A DNA stretch of 22,925 nt from an uncultured cyanobacterium (lineage in GTDB: Bacteria > Cyanobacteriota > Cyanobacteriia > Cyanobacteriales > Chroococcidiopsidaceae), in contig CAMIFA010000076.1 of NCBI GenBank assembly GCA_946221495.1, positions 1 through 22,925 of the forward strand. Direction: 5' to 3'. Positions 1 through 8,722 of the stretch are shown here, piece after piece. Made by a program: the position numbers and the translations under genes. Each line of letters starts with the position of its first letter. Within the stretch, counting starts at the first letter, position 1. The notes beneath the pieces were generated by a model. The model was not told where the DNA came from. It made no database searches and was given only the letters and a program-made list of their open reading frames with translations.

Positions 1-2697
1 TTCTTTCCTTGTCGTGTCACCTTGTCCCCTTGTCACCTTGTCACCTTGTCCCCTTGTCCTCTGATTGCCACTATCACAGAAAGGATTGGGGATAAACCGT
101 TCTTGGGTTAACTCAGGAGAATTTAGATAACCTCGCGCCAAGCCATCGCCGCCAATGTAAATTTCTCCTGTAACACCGATGGGTAGGGGGTTTAGATGGG
201 CATCGAGTAGATAAATTTGGGTATTAGCGATCGCTTTACCAATGGGAATTGATGCTGAAGTCGCTGCTTTACGGGAGGTTTCCTCGCGTAAGCATTGCAG
301 CGACTTTTCTGGTGCTTGCACTTCATACCAAGAAGTAAAGGTAGTATTTTCAGTTGGTCCATATACGTGCAGCAAATGTTCAGGTGCGCCGTGTTCTAGT
401 ACGGCTTTTACTGATTTGGGGTCAACTGCTTCACCGCCGAATAGTAAGTAGCGCAGTGAATTAAAGGAATCAGGTGCTTCCCGCGCCATTTGGTTGAATA
501 AGGCAGTTGTCAGAAACAAAACGCTAATTTCAGAGGAGCGGATTTCTTCAGCAAAGTCTTGAGGAGAAAGGATAACTTCTGAATTGATGCCAACTAATTG
601 CGCTCCATTCAGCAGTGCGCCCCAAATTTCAAAGGTTGCGGCATCAAATGCAATGTTGGCACATTGAGCGACTTTATCTTCAGGCTTCCAGGTGATGTAG
701 TTAGGATTGCAGACTAAGCGATTTACGGCTTGATGCGGTACTGCTACACCTTTTGGAATTCCTGTTGAGCCGGAAGTGTAAATTACATAAGCAAGATCGT
801 CTACAGTTGTTTGGTTAATTAAGTTTTCTTCACTACAAAGCGCGATCGCTTGCCAATCTGTTTCTAGGCAAACAACTTTGAAATTTTGACTTAAATTAAC
901 GTCAGCTTCTCTAGTTGCTAATTCTAAATTTCCTTGTGTTAGTAATACAGATATTTGGGTATCCTCCAGCATGAACCGCAATCGCTCTGGCGGATTTGGA
1001 TCTAGAGCAACATAAGCTCCGCCAGCTTTGAGGATAGCAAGCATTGCAGCCACCATCATTGGCGAAGGCTCCATGCAGATCCCAACTAGTGTTTCACCAC
1101 CTACACCTAGTTTTTGTAAATAATGCGCTAGTTGGTTACTACCGCTATTTAATTCCTGATAGGTAAATTGCCGCTCTTGATAGCTAACGGCGATCGCTGT
1201 TGGGTTTTGGGCTACTTGATCTTCAAATAATTGATGGATACAGGACTTATCCGGATAATTACGAGCAGTTTGATTCCATTCTACAAGGATTTGATGTTGT
1301 TCTGCGGCACTTAAAAGTGGTAAGTCTGCCAAACAAGTATCAGGATTTGCCACCGCGCCAGCTAAGAGGATTTGGAAGTGATCAAGCATCAGGGCGATCG
1401 CGCTTGGCTCAAATAAGTCAGTGTTGTACACTAAAACACCCCGTAATCCTGCCGACTGCTGCCACCCCTCACCCCAGAAATTTCTGAAGTTCTCCGCACA
1501 CTCCCACAGATAAAGCTCTAAGTCAAAGCGCGCGGTTGTAGTCTCTGTGTTAAAAGATGCCAGCGTTAACCCTGGTAGTTCTAATTGCTCCATCGGGGCA
1601 TTTTGCAGTGCAAATACCACTTGAAATAATGGGTTACGGTTGCCTTTGCGTTCTGGATGTAATTCTTCTACTAGTTTCTCGAAGGGTAAATCTTGATGAG
1701 CATAAGCTGCTACCGCAACTTGCCGCACTCGCGACAGTAACTCCCGAAAGGTAGGATTGCCTGATAAGTCGGTTCGTAGGACTAAACTATTGGCGAAAAA
1801 TCCAATTAAATCCTCTAATTCACGTCGATTACGATTGGCGATTGGCGAACCAACGGCTATGTCTGTCTGTCCTGTGTAGCGATACAATAATGCCTGAAAA
1901 GCTGCTAGTAAAGTCATAAACAGCGTCACGCCTTCCTGCTGACTTAGTGCCATGAGCGCTTGGGATAAGTGAAGGGGTAACTCTAGTAACTGCGTAGCGC
2001 CTCGGTAGCGAGGTTCATTTAAGCGGGGGCGATTAGTTGGGATTTCTAAAACAGACAAATTTGCTAACTGCGATCGCCAATACGACAGTTGCGACTCTAA
2101 CACTTCTCCTTGTAACCACTGATGTTGCCAGTTAGCAAAATCAGCATATTGAATCGGTAGAAGCGGCAAAGGTGAAGGTTTACCAGCATTAAAGGCAGTA
2201 TAAAGTAGTCCCAGTTCCCGAATTAGTAGCGCACTTGACCACTCATCAAAGACAATGTGATGCAGGTTAATTACTAGTACATAATCGGTTATGCTCAGTT
2301 GCAGCAGCGTTACTCGTAGTAAGGGACTTTGAGTTAGGTTAAATGGCTGCTGCATCTCCTGCACAATCAACTGTTTTGCAGCTGCTTCTTTGCTAATCGG
2401 TATTTGCTCTAGATTAATCAGTGGCAGAGATACCTTCAGATCAGGTGCAATTAACTGTACAGGTTGCCCCGCTATTGTGCTAAAGGTAGTACGCAATACT
2501 TCATGGCGACGTACAATTTCATTGAAGCTCTCTTCTAGGGCGGCTAAATTAAGTACGCCTGTCAGACGCAGCGCGGTTAGCACGTTGTAAGAAGTACCAG
2601 GAAATAACTGATCGAGAAACCAAAGTCGCTGTTGGGCAAATGATGCAGGAAAGACAAAGACTTCTTCAGAGTTATGACCTGATTGCATTGAAGTCAT
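1..2697 (-). CDS. Nonribosomal peptide synthetase, condensation and partial adenylation domain (3' end outside window)
   Basis: All 899 visible codons are open, and the protein runs off the left edge. The condensation domain begins almost at the N-terminus (FAQQRLWFL near residue 20) and has HHIVFDEWS at 146-154 (His146, His147 and Asp151; Glu152 where Gly is usual), YADF near 198 and IGFFANSLVLR near 298. The adenylation domain starts near 480 and has YTSGSTGIPKG at 640-650, YGPTE at 779-783 and GEIYIGGDGLARGYL from 844. The GrsA-equivalent pocket residues read D685, A686, F689, F728, L752, G754, V778, T786 and F787, close to isoleucine codes, so Ile activation is inferred. No carrier domain is in view. 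The ATG at 2697 is the first in frame; a second Met lies three codons later and no well-spaced Shine-Dalgarno is visible. The gene is the first of any minus-strand operon, since noncoding DNA lies upstream. Two repeat-derived insertions sit in the adenylation domain (residues about 798-815 and 880-897). Family assignment is certain; the product is unknown. Confidence 0.97.
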   Translation of the reverse strand, partial: MTSMQSGHNSEEVFVFPASFAQQRLWFLDQLFPGTSYNVLTALRLTGVLNLAALEESFNEIVRRHEVLRTTFSTIAGQPVQLIAPDLKVSLPLINLEQIPISKEAAAKQLIVQEMQQPFNLTQSPLLRVTLLQLSITDYVLVINLHHIVFDEWSSALLIRELGLLYTAFNAGKPSPLPLLPIQYADFANWQHQWLQGEVLESQLSYWRSQLANLSVLEIPTNRPRLNEPRYRGATQLLELPLHLSQALMALSQQEGVTLFMTLLAAFQALLYRYTGQTDIAVGSPIANRNRRELEDLIGFFANSLVLRTDLSGNPTFRELLSRVRQVAVAAYAHQDLPFEKLVEELHPERKGNRNPLFQVVFALQNAPMEQLELPGLTLASFNTETTTARFDLELYLWECAENFRNFWGEGWQQSAGLRGVLVYNTDLFEPSAIALMLDHFQILLAGAVANPDTCLADLPLLSAAEQHQILVEWNQTARNYPDKSCIHQLFEDQVAQNPTAIAVSYQERQFTYQELNSGSNQLAHYLQKLGVGGETLVGICMEPSPMMVAAMLAILKAGGAYVALDPNPPERLRFMLEDTQISVLLTQGNLELATREADVNLSQNFKVVCLETDWQAIALCSEENLINQTTVDDLAYVIYTSGSTGIPKGVAVPHQAVNRLVCNPNYITWKPEDKVAQCANIAFDAATFEIWGALLNGAQLVGINSEVILSPQDFAEEIRSSEISVLFLTTALFNQMAREAPDSFNSLRYLLFGGEAVDPKSVKAVLEHGAPEHLLHVYGPTENTTFTSWYEVQAPEKSLQCLREETSRKAATSASIPIGKAIANTQIYLLDAHLNPLPIGVTGEIYIGGDGLARGYLNSPELTQERFIPNPFCDSGNQRTRGQGDKVTRGQGDTTRKE
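22..59. repeat. Octamer tandem repeat inside the NRPS adenylation domain
   Basis: The plus strand shows about 4.6 copies of TTGTCMCC (M = A or C) with a period of 8, preceded by a degenerate unit from about position 9. Read on the coding strand it stays open and gives an 8-residue period, TRGQGDKV followed by TRGQGDTT, because 24 bp hold three octamers. It lies between the A6 motif and the expected A7 motif (YxTGD), directly after the FIPNPF stretch. Confidence 0.85.
258..306. repeat. 49-bp palindromic element inserted in frame in the NRPS
   Basis: The outer arms AAGTCGCTGC (258-267) and GCAGCGACTT (297-306) are perfect reverse complements. The inner arms TTACGGGAGG (269-278) and CCTCGCGTAA (282-291) pair with one mismatch around a TTT loop. 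The element encodes residues about 797-813 of the synthetase, between the A5 (YGPTE) and A6 regions. In related adenylation domains the sequence normally passes there directly into the (S/T)IPIG motif, so this looks like a mobile palindrome tolerated in an exposed loop. Confidence 0.8.
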
Positions 2698-3969
2698 TAA
2701 TGAATCTGCTCGGCTTTATTTGCTTCCTCTTTTTAATGGAGATTAAGTATAATTTGATCTACATTTAGATAGATAAGAGTTAAATTATGTATTACTTCTC
2801 ATCTAGCACTTGGATTGACACAAGTATAGAAATAGATACTTGATTGTAATATTTGTACTCAAAAGTTTTCACAATACAGCTAAATAATATCGAATTACGA
2901 TATTAATTCCTGATATTAATATGTAATAATGCTGCAACTTAGTATTTGCCACCTAAGACACTGAAATTAAGCAGCAATAAAGTTTATCTATGGTAAACCC
3001 ACCTTGCTACAGACAATGTAGATATGCTGCGTTTTAACGTATGACATTGACACAAACTCGGCTTATATATAGTAACAATAAACTACCCTATAATGTTGAG
3101 ATCAAACACATTCGCACTAATTTTCCCTATCAAGAAATTGCCGATAAGTTTTTTGCAAATTTACTATGTTGCGATCGCTTACTTTCAATTTCCAAACTAA
3201 TGTATGCTTCACCTGTTAGACTCGCAAAAAAGCATACTTCAAAGCAGTAGATAGTCTATCTATTTCCCTCAATTTATTTGAATGCTTATGATCACTACAG
3301 CAGTCCTAAATAATTCGTAAAACCCTCTCTTTCTTTTTTCTTTGCGTCCTCTGCGTCTAAACGCTATCGCTACACTCCGTGAAGGCGGTAGCCTACGGCA
3401 AGCCGCTTTGCGTCTACGTTAAAAAATAATTCTCACAAATCAAATAAGATTGCTATAGTATACAATTGTAGTAGAGTTGCTAGCTTATAATTTTACTTGG
3501 TTTTAATTCATCTACTTACAAGATTATTAAAACAATTTTAAAAATATTTTTTTATTACAAAATTAAGATAGAACCATCAACTTCTGGAAGCGAATCGCCA
3601 GATTTTCGCTACATTAAGAAGTTTATCATGTTTTAAATATTAGTTAAAGCTTTCTTCCACAAATTAGGGTGAGCCTTTTTATACCTACTTGCTCATAAAC
3701 CTTAATTGAAGCATTAGTGTCAGCGCTTAATTACTTAAATTTTAGCTATTTCTCTATACCTTCCTCAGAAACAATTACTCCTGGTGTTGAACACTGTCTT
3801 CAGTAGTAACACTTAATTTTTTATAGGTGTTGCTAACAAAACTGGTGAACATACTCTTACAAAAAAAATGTATCTCAATTAAGTTCAGCTCAAGAAATTT
3901 GTACTGATGTAATTAAAGTCAAATTACTAACGCTTCAAATCAATATTAATTGGGATTAGGAGAAATAAT
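2698..3969. other. Long AT-rich intergenic region between divergent NRPS and RTX genes
   Basis: No convincing gene is visible in these 1,272 bases. It must hold the promoters of both divergent genes. A TTGACA at 3047-3052 is followed by TATAGT at 3068-3073 (15-bp gap) and a perfect TATAAT at 3089-3094, giving a plausible plus-strand promoter with no clear gene behind it. A cyanobacterial-type dispersed repeat lies at 3352-3416. The rest is AT-rich and holds nothing I can name. Confidence 0.6.
3352..3416. repeat. Nested dispersed repeat flanked by an 8-bp direct repeat
   Basis: Two copies of TGCGTCTA (3352-3359 and 3409-3416) bracket a 49-bp segment. The segment contains an imperfect hairpin: GCGGTAGCC and GGCAAGCCGC pair partly around TAC, at about 3385-3406. 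The outer context (CTTTGCGTCCTCTGCGTCTA, then CGTTAAAAAA) itself resembles a dispersed cyanobacterial intergenic repeat, so the segment looks like one repeat inserted into another with a target duplication. Confidence 0.6.
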
Positions 3970-6900
3970 ATGACAGTTATTTATGGCACTAGCGGTTTTG
4001 ATAAAAGAAGTGGCACAACCGCAAATGATACTATGTACGGCTGGGCTAGAGGTAGTAATGCTAACAGTTTATCTGGGGATGACACACTTAATGGCAGCGC
4101 TGGCAACGATCAGCTTTTTGGCGGCACTGGTGCTGACGACTTGTATGGAGGATTAGGTTTAGATACGCTGTATGGTGGTGCAGACAACGATAACCTGAAA
4201 GGCGACAACGGTAAAGATCAGCTGTTTGGGGAAGCGGGTGATGACACTCTAAGTGGTGGTAGAGGTAATGATAGCCTAGATGGTGGCACAGGCAATGATA
4301 ATTTGTATGGCGGACGTAATGATGCTGGTAATGACTTTTTAGATGGCGGTGCAGGCAGTGACACCCTGCGTGGAGGAGCAGGCAATGATACCCTTGACGG
4401 CGGCTTTGCAGATCAAAGCGACAACGGCAACGACATTTTGTATGGCGGCGACGGCAACGATATCTTATCTGCTAGTAATTACGCTCTCTACGATTACAGC
4501 TTCGACGGGGAAGATATTTTGTATGGCGGTAAGGGAAACGATACTTTAATTGGGGCTGATGGTGCTAATAATCTATATGGAGAAGCAGGTAACGACACCT
4601 ACATCATTACTCTTAAAGACTTCATTGGTGAGAGTATAAATAAAATTACCGAAACTGCTAATTCAGGTATAGATACTGTTGAAATTAATCGTAGCTATAC
4701 CTTAGAAGCTAATCTAGAGAACCTGACGTTGACAGGATCTGAAACAATCAACGGTATAGGTAACGAACTCAACAATATAATCATTGGTAATACTAATAAT
4801 AACGTTCTTGATGGGTTAGCAGGCAACGATAACCTCAACGGCGGCGCAGGCATTGACACGCTTTTGGGTAGCGCTGGAGTTGGCGAGAGAGATACCCTGA
4901 CTGGCGGCGCAGGAGTAGATTTATTTGTTTTGGGGAATGCGACTCAGGTTTTTTACGACGATCGCAATCCAGCAACTGTTGGTAAAAGTGATTATGCCTT
5001 AATTACTGACTTGCATAAAAGCGAAGATATTATCAGACTGAATGGACGCAAAACTGATTATCGCCTAGCTTCCTCCCCTACAGGTTTACCATCGGGTACA
5101 GCCATCTATCGCCGTCAGCCTGGTGGCGCAGATGAATTAATCGCGATCGCTCAAGGAAGTTCAAATCTAAGTCTAAATGGTAACTACTTCCAATTTACCG
5201 GAGATGAAGTTAACCTTTCGCAGCTAAATGGCACTAATGGTTTTGTAATCAATGGTATCAATGCTTTCGACTTCTTAGGCACTTCCGTTAGTGATGTAGG
5301 TGATGTTAATGGTGATGGCTTTGATGACTTGATTATTGGCGCTAATGGCGCTGATCCCAACAATCAAAGCGGCGCTGGCGCAAGCTATGTGGTATTCGGT
5401 AAACTAGGAGGTTTTGGCGCAAGAAACTTCGATCTTTCTACCCTTGACGGCACTAATGGCTTTGTAATTAACGGCATCAGCGCATTTGACTACTCCGGCT
5501 CCTCAGTTAGTGCTGGCGATTTCAACGGCGATGGCTTCCAGGATATGATCATTGGCGCTTCTGCGGCTGATCCCAATAATCAAACTAGCGCTGGCGCCAG
5601 CTATGTAGTGTTTGGCAAAGAAAGTAGTAGCGCTAGCGTTGATCTCTCTACCCTTAATGGTACTAATGGTTTTGTAATTAATGGCATCAATGCAGCCGAC
5701 TTCTCAGGCTCCTCAGTTAGTGCTGGCGATTTCAACGGCGATGGCTTCGATGACCTGATAATTGGGGCTAGTGGTGCTGATCCCAACAATCAAAATGACG
5801 CTGGCGCTAGCTATGTAATTTTTGGTAAGGGAGGTAGCTTAGATGCTAGCTTTAACCTTTCTGACCTCAATGGCAGCAATGGCTTTAAGATTAACGGTAT
5901 CAATGCTTATGATCGAGCGGGTAGTTCAGTTAGCTCTGCTGGTGATATTAATGGCGATCGCTTCGACGATTTGATAATTGGTACTAGGGGCGCTGATCCT
6001 AATGGTCAACCTAATGCTGGCGCTAGCTATGTGGTATTTGGTAAAGAAGCTAGTAGCGCTAGCTTAGACCTTTCTGCCCTTGACGGCAACAACGGCTTTG
6101 TAATTAATGGCATCAATGCAGCCGACTTCTCAGGCTTCTCAGTTAGTGCTGGTGATGTTAATGGCGATGGCTTCAAAGACATGATCATTGGGGCTAGTGG
6201 TGCTGATCCCAACAATCAAAGTGACGCTGGCACTAGCTATGTGGTGTTTGGGAAAGCGGATGCTGGCGCTAGCCTGAACCTTGCTGACCTTAATGGCAGT
6301 AATGGCTTTAAGATTAACGGTGTCAATGCTTATGACAGCTCAGGTACTGCGGTCAGTGATGCTGGTGATGTCAACGGGGATGGCTTCGATGATCTGATAA
6401 TTGGGGCTATTGGTGCTGACCCCAACAATCAAAGGGAAGCTGGCACAAGCTATGTAGTGTTTGGTGCAGATAAATTTGATCCTAGTCTGAATCTTTTTAA
6501 TATTAATGATCGCAATGGCTTAGTGATTAATGGCATCGACGCGCGTGACTTCTCCGGCACTGCGGTTAGTAGCGCAGGTGATATTAATGGCGATGGCTTT
6601 GCCGATTTGATGGTTGGGGCTACGGGTGCTGATCCTAATGGTCAATATAGTGCTGGCGAGAGCTATGTGATATTTGGTCGCGATTTTACCCAATCTGTGA
6701 CTTATGCTGGTACAGCAGGTAATGATACGCTTACTGGCACTGCTGGTAACGATATTTTAATTGGGGGCTTAGGCAACGACACGCTGATTGGTAACGGCGG
6801 TGTTGATGTTCTTTATGGCGGTGCTGGCAATGATACCCTTAGCTTTAATGTAACTGCTAGGCGAATTGATGGTGGTAGCGGTAGAGACACATTACGCATT

Positions 6901-7194
6901 GACACCAATGAAGCTAATCTTGCTTTGAGTAATAAATTTAATCAGTTTGAACTAATTGACATTACTGGAACTGGAGACAGTAGCCTCACTTTTACCCGTA
7001 TAGATGTGCTGGATTTGTCAGATACAACCAATCAGTTAATTGTTAACGGTAATAGGGGCGATCGCGTAACATCTACCTCACAAGGTTGGACGTTTGGCGG
7101 CACAACAACACAAGATAGCATTCTCTATCAGCAGTACACGGCTGGAGCCGCAACGCTGTTGGTGGATGCAGATATTACTCAGAGTCTTAGCTGA
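3970..7194 (+). CDS. RTX calcium-binding exoprotein with seven-bladed FG-GAP propeller
   Basis: The protein has 1074 residues in three parts. Residues about 17-320 carry many GGxGxDxL nonapeptides (RTX, parallel beta-roll, Ca2+ binding), ending in an RTX-associated DLFVLG...DYALI segment to about 400. Residues about 410-907 form seven FG-GAP repeats of about 71 residues, each with a DxNGDGxxD Ca2+ loop and a SYVVFGK strand, enough for one closed integrin-alpha-like propeller. Residues about 910-955 are RTX again, followed by a polar C-terminus of the kind that carries an uncleaved type I secretion signal. There is no N-terminal signal peptide, as expected for type I export. AGGAGA at 3958-3963 fixes the ATG at 3970. 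No transporter genes lie nearby. A surface, matrix or adhesion role is inferred; the ligand is unknown. Confidence 0.93.
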   Translation: MTVIYGTSGFDKRSGTTANDTMYGWARGSNANSLSGDDTLNGSAGNDQLFGGTGADDLYGGLGLDTLYGGADNDNLKGDNGKDQLFGEAGDDTLSGGRGNDSLDGGTGNDNLYGGRNDAGNDFLDGGAGSDTLRGGAGNDTLDGGFADQSDNGNDILYGGDGNDILSASNYALYDYSFDGEDILYGGKGNDTLIGADGANNLYGEAGNDTYIITLKDFIGESINKITETANSGIDTVEINRSYTLEANLENLTLTGSETINGIGNELNNIIIGNTNNNVLDGLAGNDNLNGGAGIDTLLGSAGVGERDTLTGGAGVDLFVLGNATQVFYDDRNPATVGKSDYALITDLHKSEDIIRLNGRKTDYRLASSPTGLPSGTAIYRRQPGGADELIAIAQGSSNLSLNGNYFQFTGDEVNLSQLNGTNGFVINGINAFDFLGTSVSDVGDVNGDGFDDLIIGANGADPNNQSGAGASYVVFGKLGGFGARNFDLSTLDGTNGFVINGISAFDYSGSSVSAGDFNGDGFQDMIIGASAADPNNQTSAGASYVVFGKESSSASVDLSTLNGTNGFVINGINAADFSGSSVSAGDFNGDGFDDLIIGASGADPNNQNDAGASYVIFGKGGSLDASFNLSDLNGSNGFKINGINAYDRAGSSVSSAGDINGDRFDDLIIGTRGADPNGQPNAGASYVVFGKEASSASLDLSALDGNNGFVINGINAADFSGFSVSAGDVNGDGFKDMIIGASGADPNNQSDAGTSYVVFGKADAGASLNLADLNGSNGFKINGVNAYDSSGTAVSDAGDVNGDGFDDLIIGAIGADPNNQREAGTSYVVFGADKFDPSLNLFNINDRNGLVINGIDARDFSGTAVSSAGDINGDGFADLMVGATGADPNGQYSAGESYVIFGRDFTQSVTYAGTAGNDTLTGTAGNDILIGGLGNDTLIGNGGVDVLYGGAGNDTLSFNVTARRIDGGSGRDTLRIDTNEANLALSNKFNQFELIDITGTGDSSLTFTRIDVLDLSDTTNQLIVNGNRGDRVTSTSQGWTFGGTTTQDSILYQQYTAGAATLLVDADITQSLS
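5238..6690 (+). repeat. Seven tandem FG-GAP coding repeats of about 212 bp
   Basis: Repeat starts, taken at the NGF/NGL codons, fall near 5238, 5453, 5665, 5878, 6090, 6301 and 6514. Repeats 3+4 and 5+6 are most alike at DNA level: 3 and 5 share AADFSG with almost identical bases, and 4 and 6 share the FKING...AYD version. A 426-bp, two-blade unit therefore seems to have duplicated recently. Confidence 0.85.
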
Positions 7195-7217
7195 GTCTTC
7201 TTGGCTGTGGAATGTGC

Positions 7218-7245
7218 TGTAGGGGCGCATATTATTACCCCTACA
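7218..7245. terminator. Perfect 8-bp hairpin between convergent genes
   Basis: TGTAGGGG (7218-7225) and CCCCTACA (7238-7245) pair perfectly around a 12-nt loop. The hairpin lies 23 bases after the RTX stop codon and between two convergent genes. No T-run follows, so it could be a factor-dependent or bidirectional terminator, or a copy of the common cyanobacterial TAGGGGCG palindromic repeat. Confidence 0.5.
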
Positions 7246-7344
7246 CTACATCTGCTCAAGTGTAATTTCTACTATTAAGCAAACCTTGAATCTGAACCTA
7301 CATCACCATTTTCCAGGTAGTTTTTTTTACTTGCGCCTTCTTGA

Positions 7345-8505
7345 TCAAGCAGCAACTTGGACAGGTACACCTTTATAGGTTGTTGTCTTGAAGAAACCTT
7401 TATCGTTACCTGCTGTGTAAAAAATTTGATTTCTAATACTCCTAGCAGCACCAGAATGTAGTGGTACAGGTAGAGGAGTAAGGGCTTGCCATGAGTTAGA
7501 TAAAGGATTGTAGGCTGTTACAGTAGCTACTGATTTACCGTGTACGATCTCGCCTCCGGCAACTATGATTCGACCATCGATCACAAAGGTAGCGTCGGCA
7601 ATATGCGATCGCGGACTAGGCAACCGTGCCACCTGCGTCCAATTTTGTTTAGCAGGTTCCCACCTATACACAGTAGACTGGGTAACTAATTCCCGATCTT
7701 GACCACGCTGACCACCGATCGCATAAATTTTCCCACTCACTGCGGCACTCCCTAGATGGTTAACTGGATTGGGAAGCCCAGTAGCAGCAACCCATTTTGT
7801 ACCGTTATCAAGTGACAAAACCCAATGGTTGTTTTTGTCCGCACGGTTGATATCTGAACCGCCAAAGAAGTGAAGTTGCCGACCTAAACGCTCCAAGGCT
7901 CCACCGCCGCGTGCTTGCGGAAGGGAAGGCATAGCCAGCCAAGTATTCGTGTCTACGTTGTATCTCCACACAGCTGTTGTAGCGTATCTCTGTCCGCCAC
8001 CTGGTTTAGCTGGGTAGCCACCAGCTAGATAGATGTTTCTACCATCCACTGCTGTCGCGGTATGTGTAAGCCCATTCGGTAAATCTGCAATCCGTGTCCA
8101 AGTATTATTAGCTGGGTTGTACACATCTGATCTGCTAATCGGTCTAGGAATAGGGTTAACAGTGCTTTTGACGAACCCACCAAACACATACAGCTTACCG
8201 TCTACAGTGGCGCTTGCAGTTTCAGAACGCGCAATTGGCGATCGCGCTACAGTTGTCCAGTTGATCTTTGTACTTGATAATGCCAGGGTAGTAACTGCTT
8301 CATCAAGGTTGTGGTCATCACGATTAACTAGATAATTTTGTCCAAAGGTAACATTGTCTGGAATCACCTGCGGTTGCTTGTTTAAGCTTTGCGCTGGTAG
8401 TAGCGCTGATGTATAAACAGTGATTACTGAAACAACTCCTAGCAGAAAAAAAGTTAAGGATTTGCTGAATCTGCTTCTTCTCAAAGAATAAATTAATTTG
8501 CTCAT
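7345..8505 (-). CDS. Kelch-repeat beta-propeller protein with N-terminal signal or anchor
   Basis: From the ATG at 8505 the protein has 386 residues. A basic start (SLRRSRFSK) precedes a hydrophobic stretch (LTFFLLGVVSVITVY), then a SALLPAQS region that could be a cleavage site, so it is exported or anchored. The rest has kelch repeats: strands ending in GG (YVFGG, YLAGG, HFFGG, YAIGG, IVAGG, FYTAG), each followed by a W-containing strand such as NNTWTRI and NSWQALTPLP. The incomplete first strand (INWTTVARSP) and the last one probably close a six-bladed propeller. The frame also opens at a TTG at 8529 (eight residues longer), which I judge less likely. Kelch propellers bind proteins or sugars, and galactose-oxidase-like enzymes share the fold, but I see no catalytic residues to support an enzyme. 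It converges on the RTX/FG-GAP gene. Confidence 0.88.
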   Translation of the reverse strand: MSKLIYSLRRSRFSKSLTFFLLGVVSVITVYTSALLPAQSLNKQPQVIPDNVTFGQNYLVNRDDHNLDEAVTTLALSSTKINWTTVARSPIARSETASATVDGKLYVFGGFVKSTVNPIPRPISRSDVYNPANNTWTRIADLPNGLTHTATAVDGRNIYLAGGYPAKPGGGQRYATTAVWRYNVDTNTWLAMPSLPQARGGGALERLGRQLHFFGGSDINRADKNNHWVLSLDNGTKWVAATGLPNPVNHLGSAAVSGKIYAIGGQRGQDRELVTQSTVYRWEPAKQNWTQVARLPSPRSHIADATFVIDGRIIVAGGEIVHGKSVATVTAYNPLSNSWQALTPLPVPLHSGAARSIRNQIFYTAGNDKGFFKTTTYKGVPVQVAA

Positions 8506-8722
8506 TGCAAGACTCGCTGTTTGTAACAAGATAACTGCTACTATTTCACCTGTCTTTAACGCTGGAAGTATCTATCAAGCGTGGGTAGTGTACTAATTGG
8601 CATCAAATTCTGTTTATTGACTAATTCTAGGTTGTAATACTTTGCTGAAAACGAATTAGTTCCCAGGATCTGAGCGTTATTTTAAGGAAGTTTACAACAC
8701 TTTAAGTTTTTGTCATATTTTG

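Noticed and set aside
1..59. CRISPR-like array at the left edge
   Set aside because: The units are 8 bp and contiguous, with no spacers, and they lie in an open NRPS frame.
3041..3250. A 69-codon plus-strand frame beginning MTLTQTRLIYSNNK, near a TTGACA/TATAAT pair
   Set aside because: There is no ribosome-binding site, I recognise no family motif, and the -35/-10 elements lie inside the frame. It may be a gene remnant or chance, so it is not called.
5601..6215. Two antisense frames of 62 codons that resemble each other
   Set aside because: They are shadows of the repeated FG-GAP blades on the other strand; their likeness only mirrors the 426-bp duplication.
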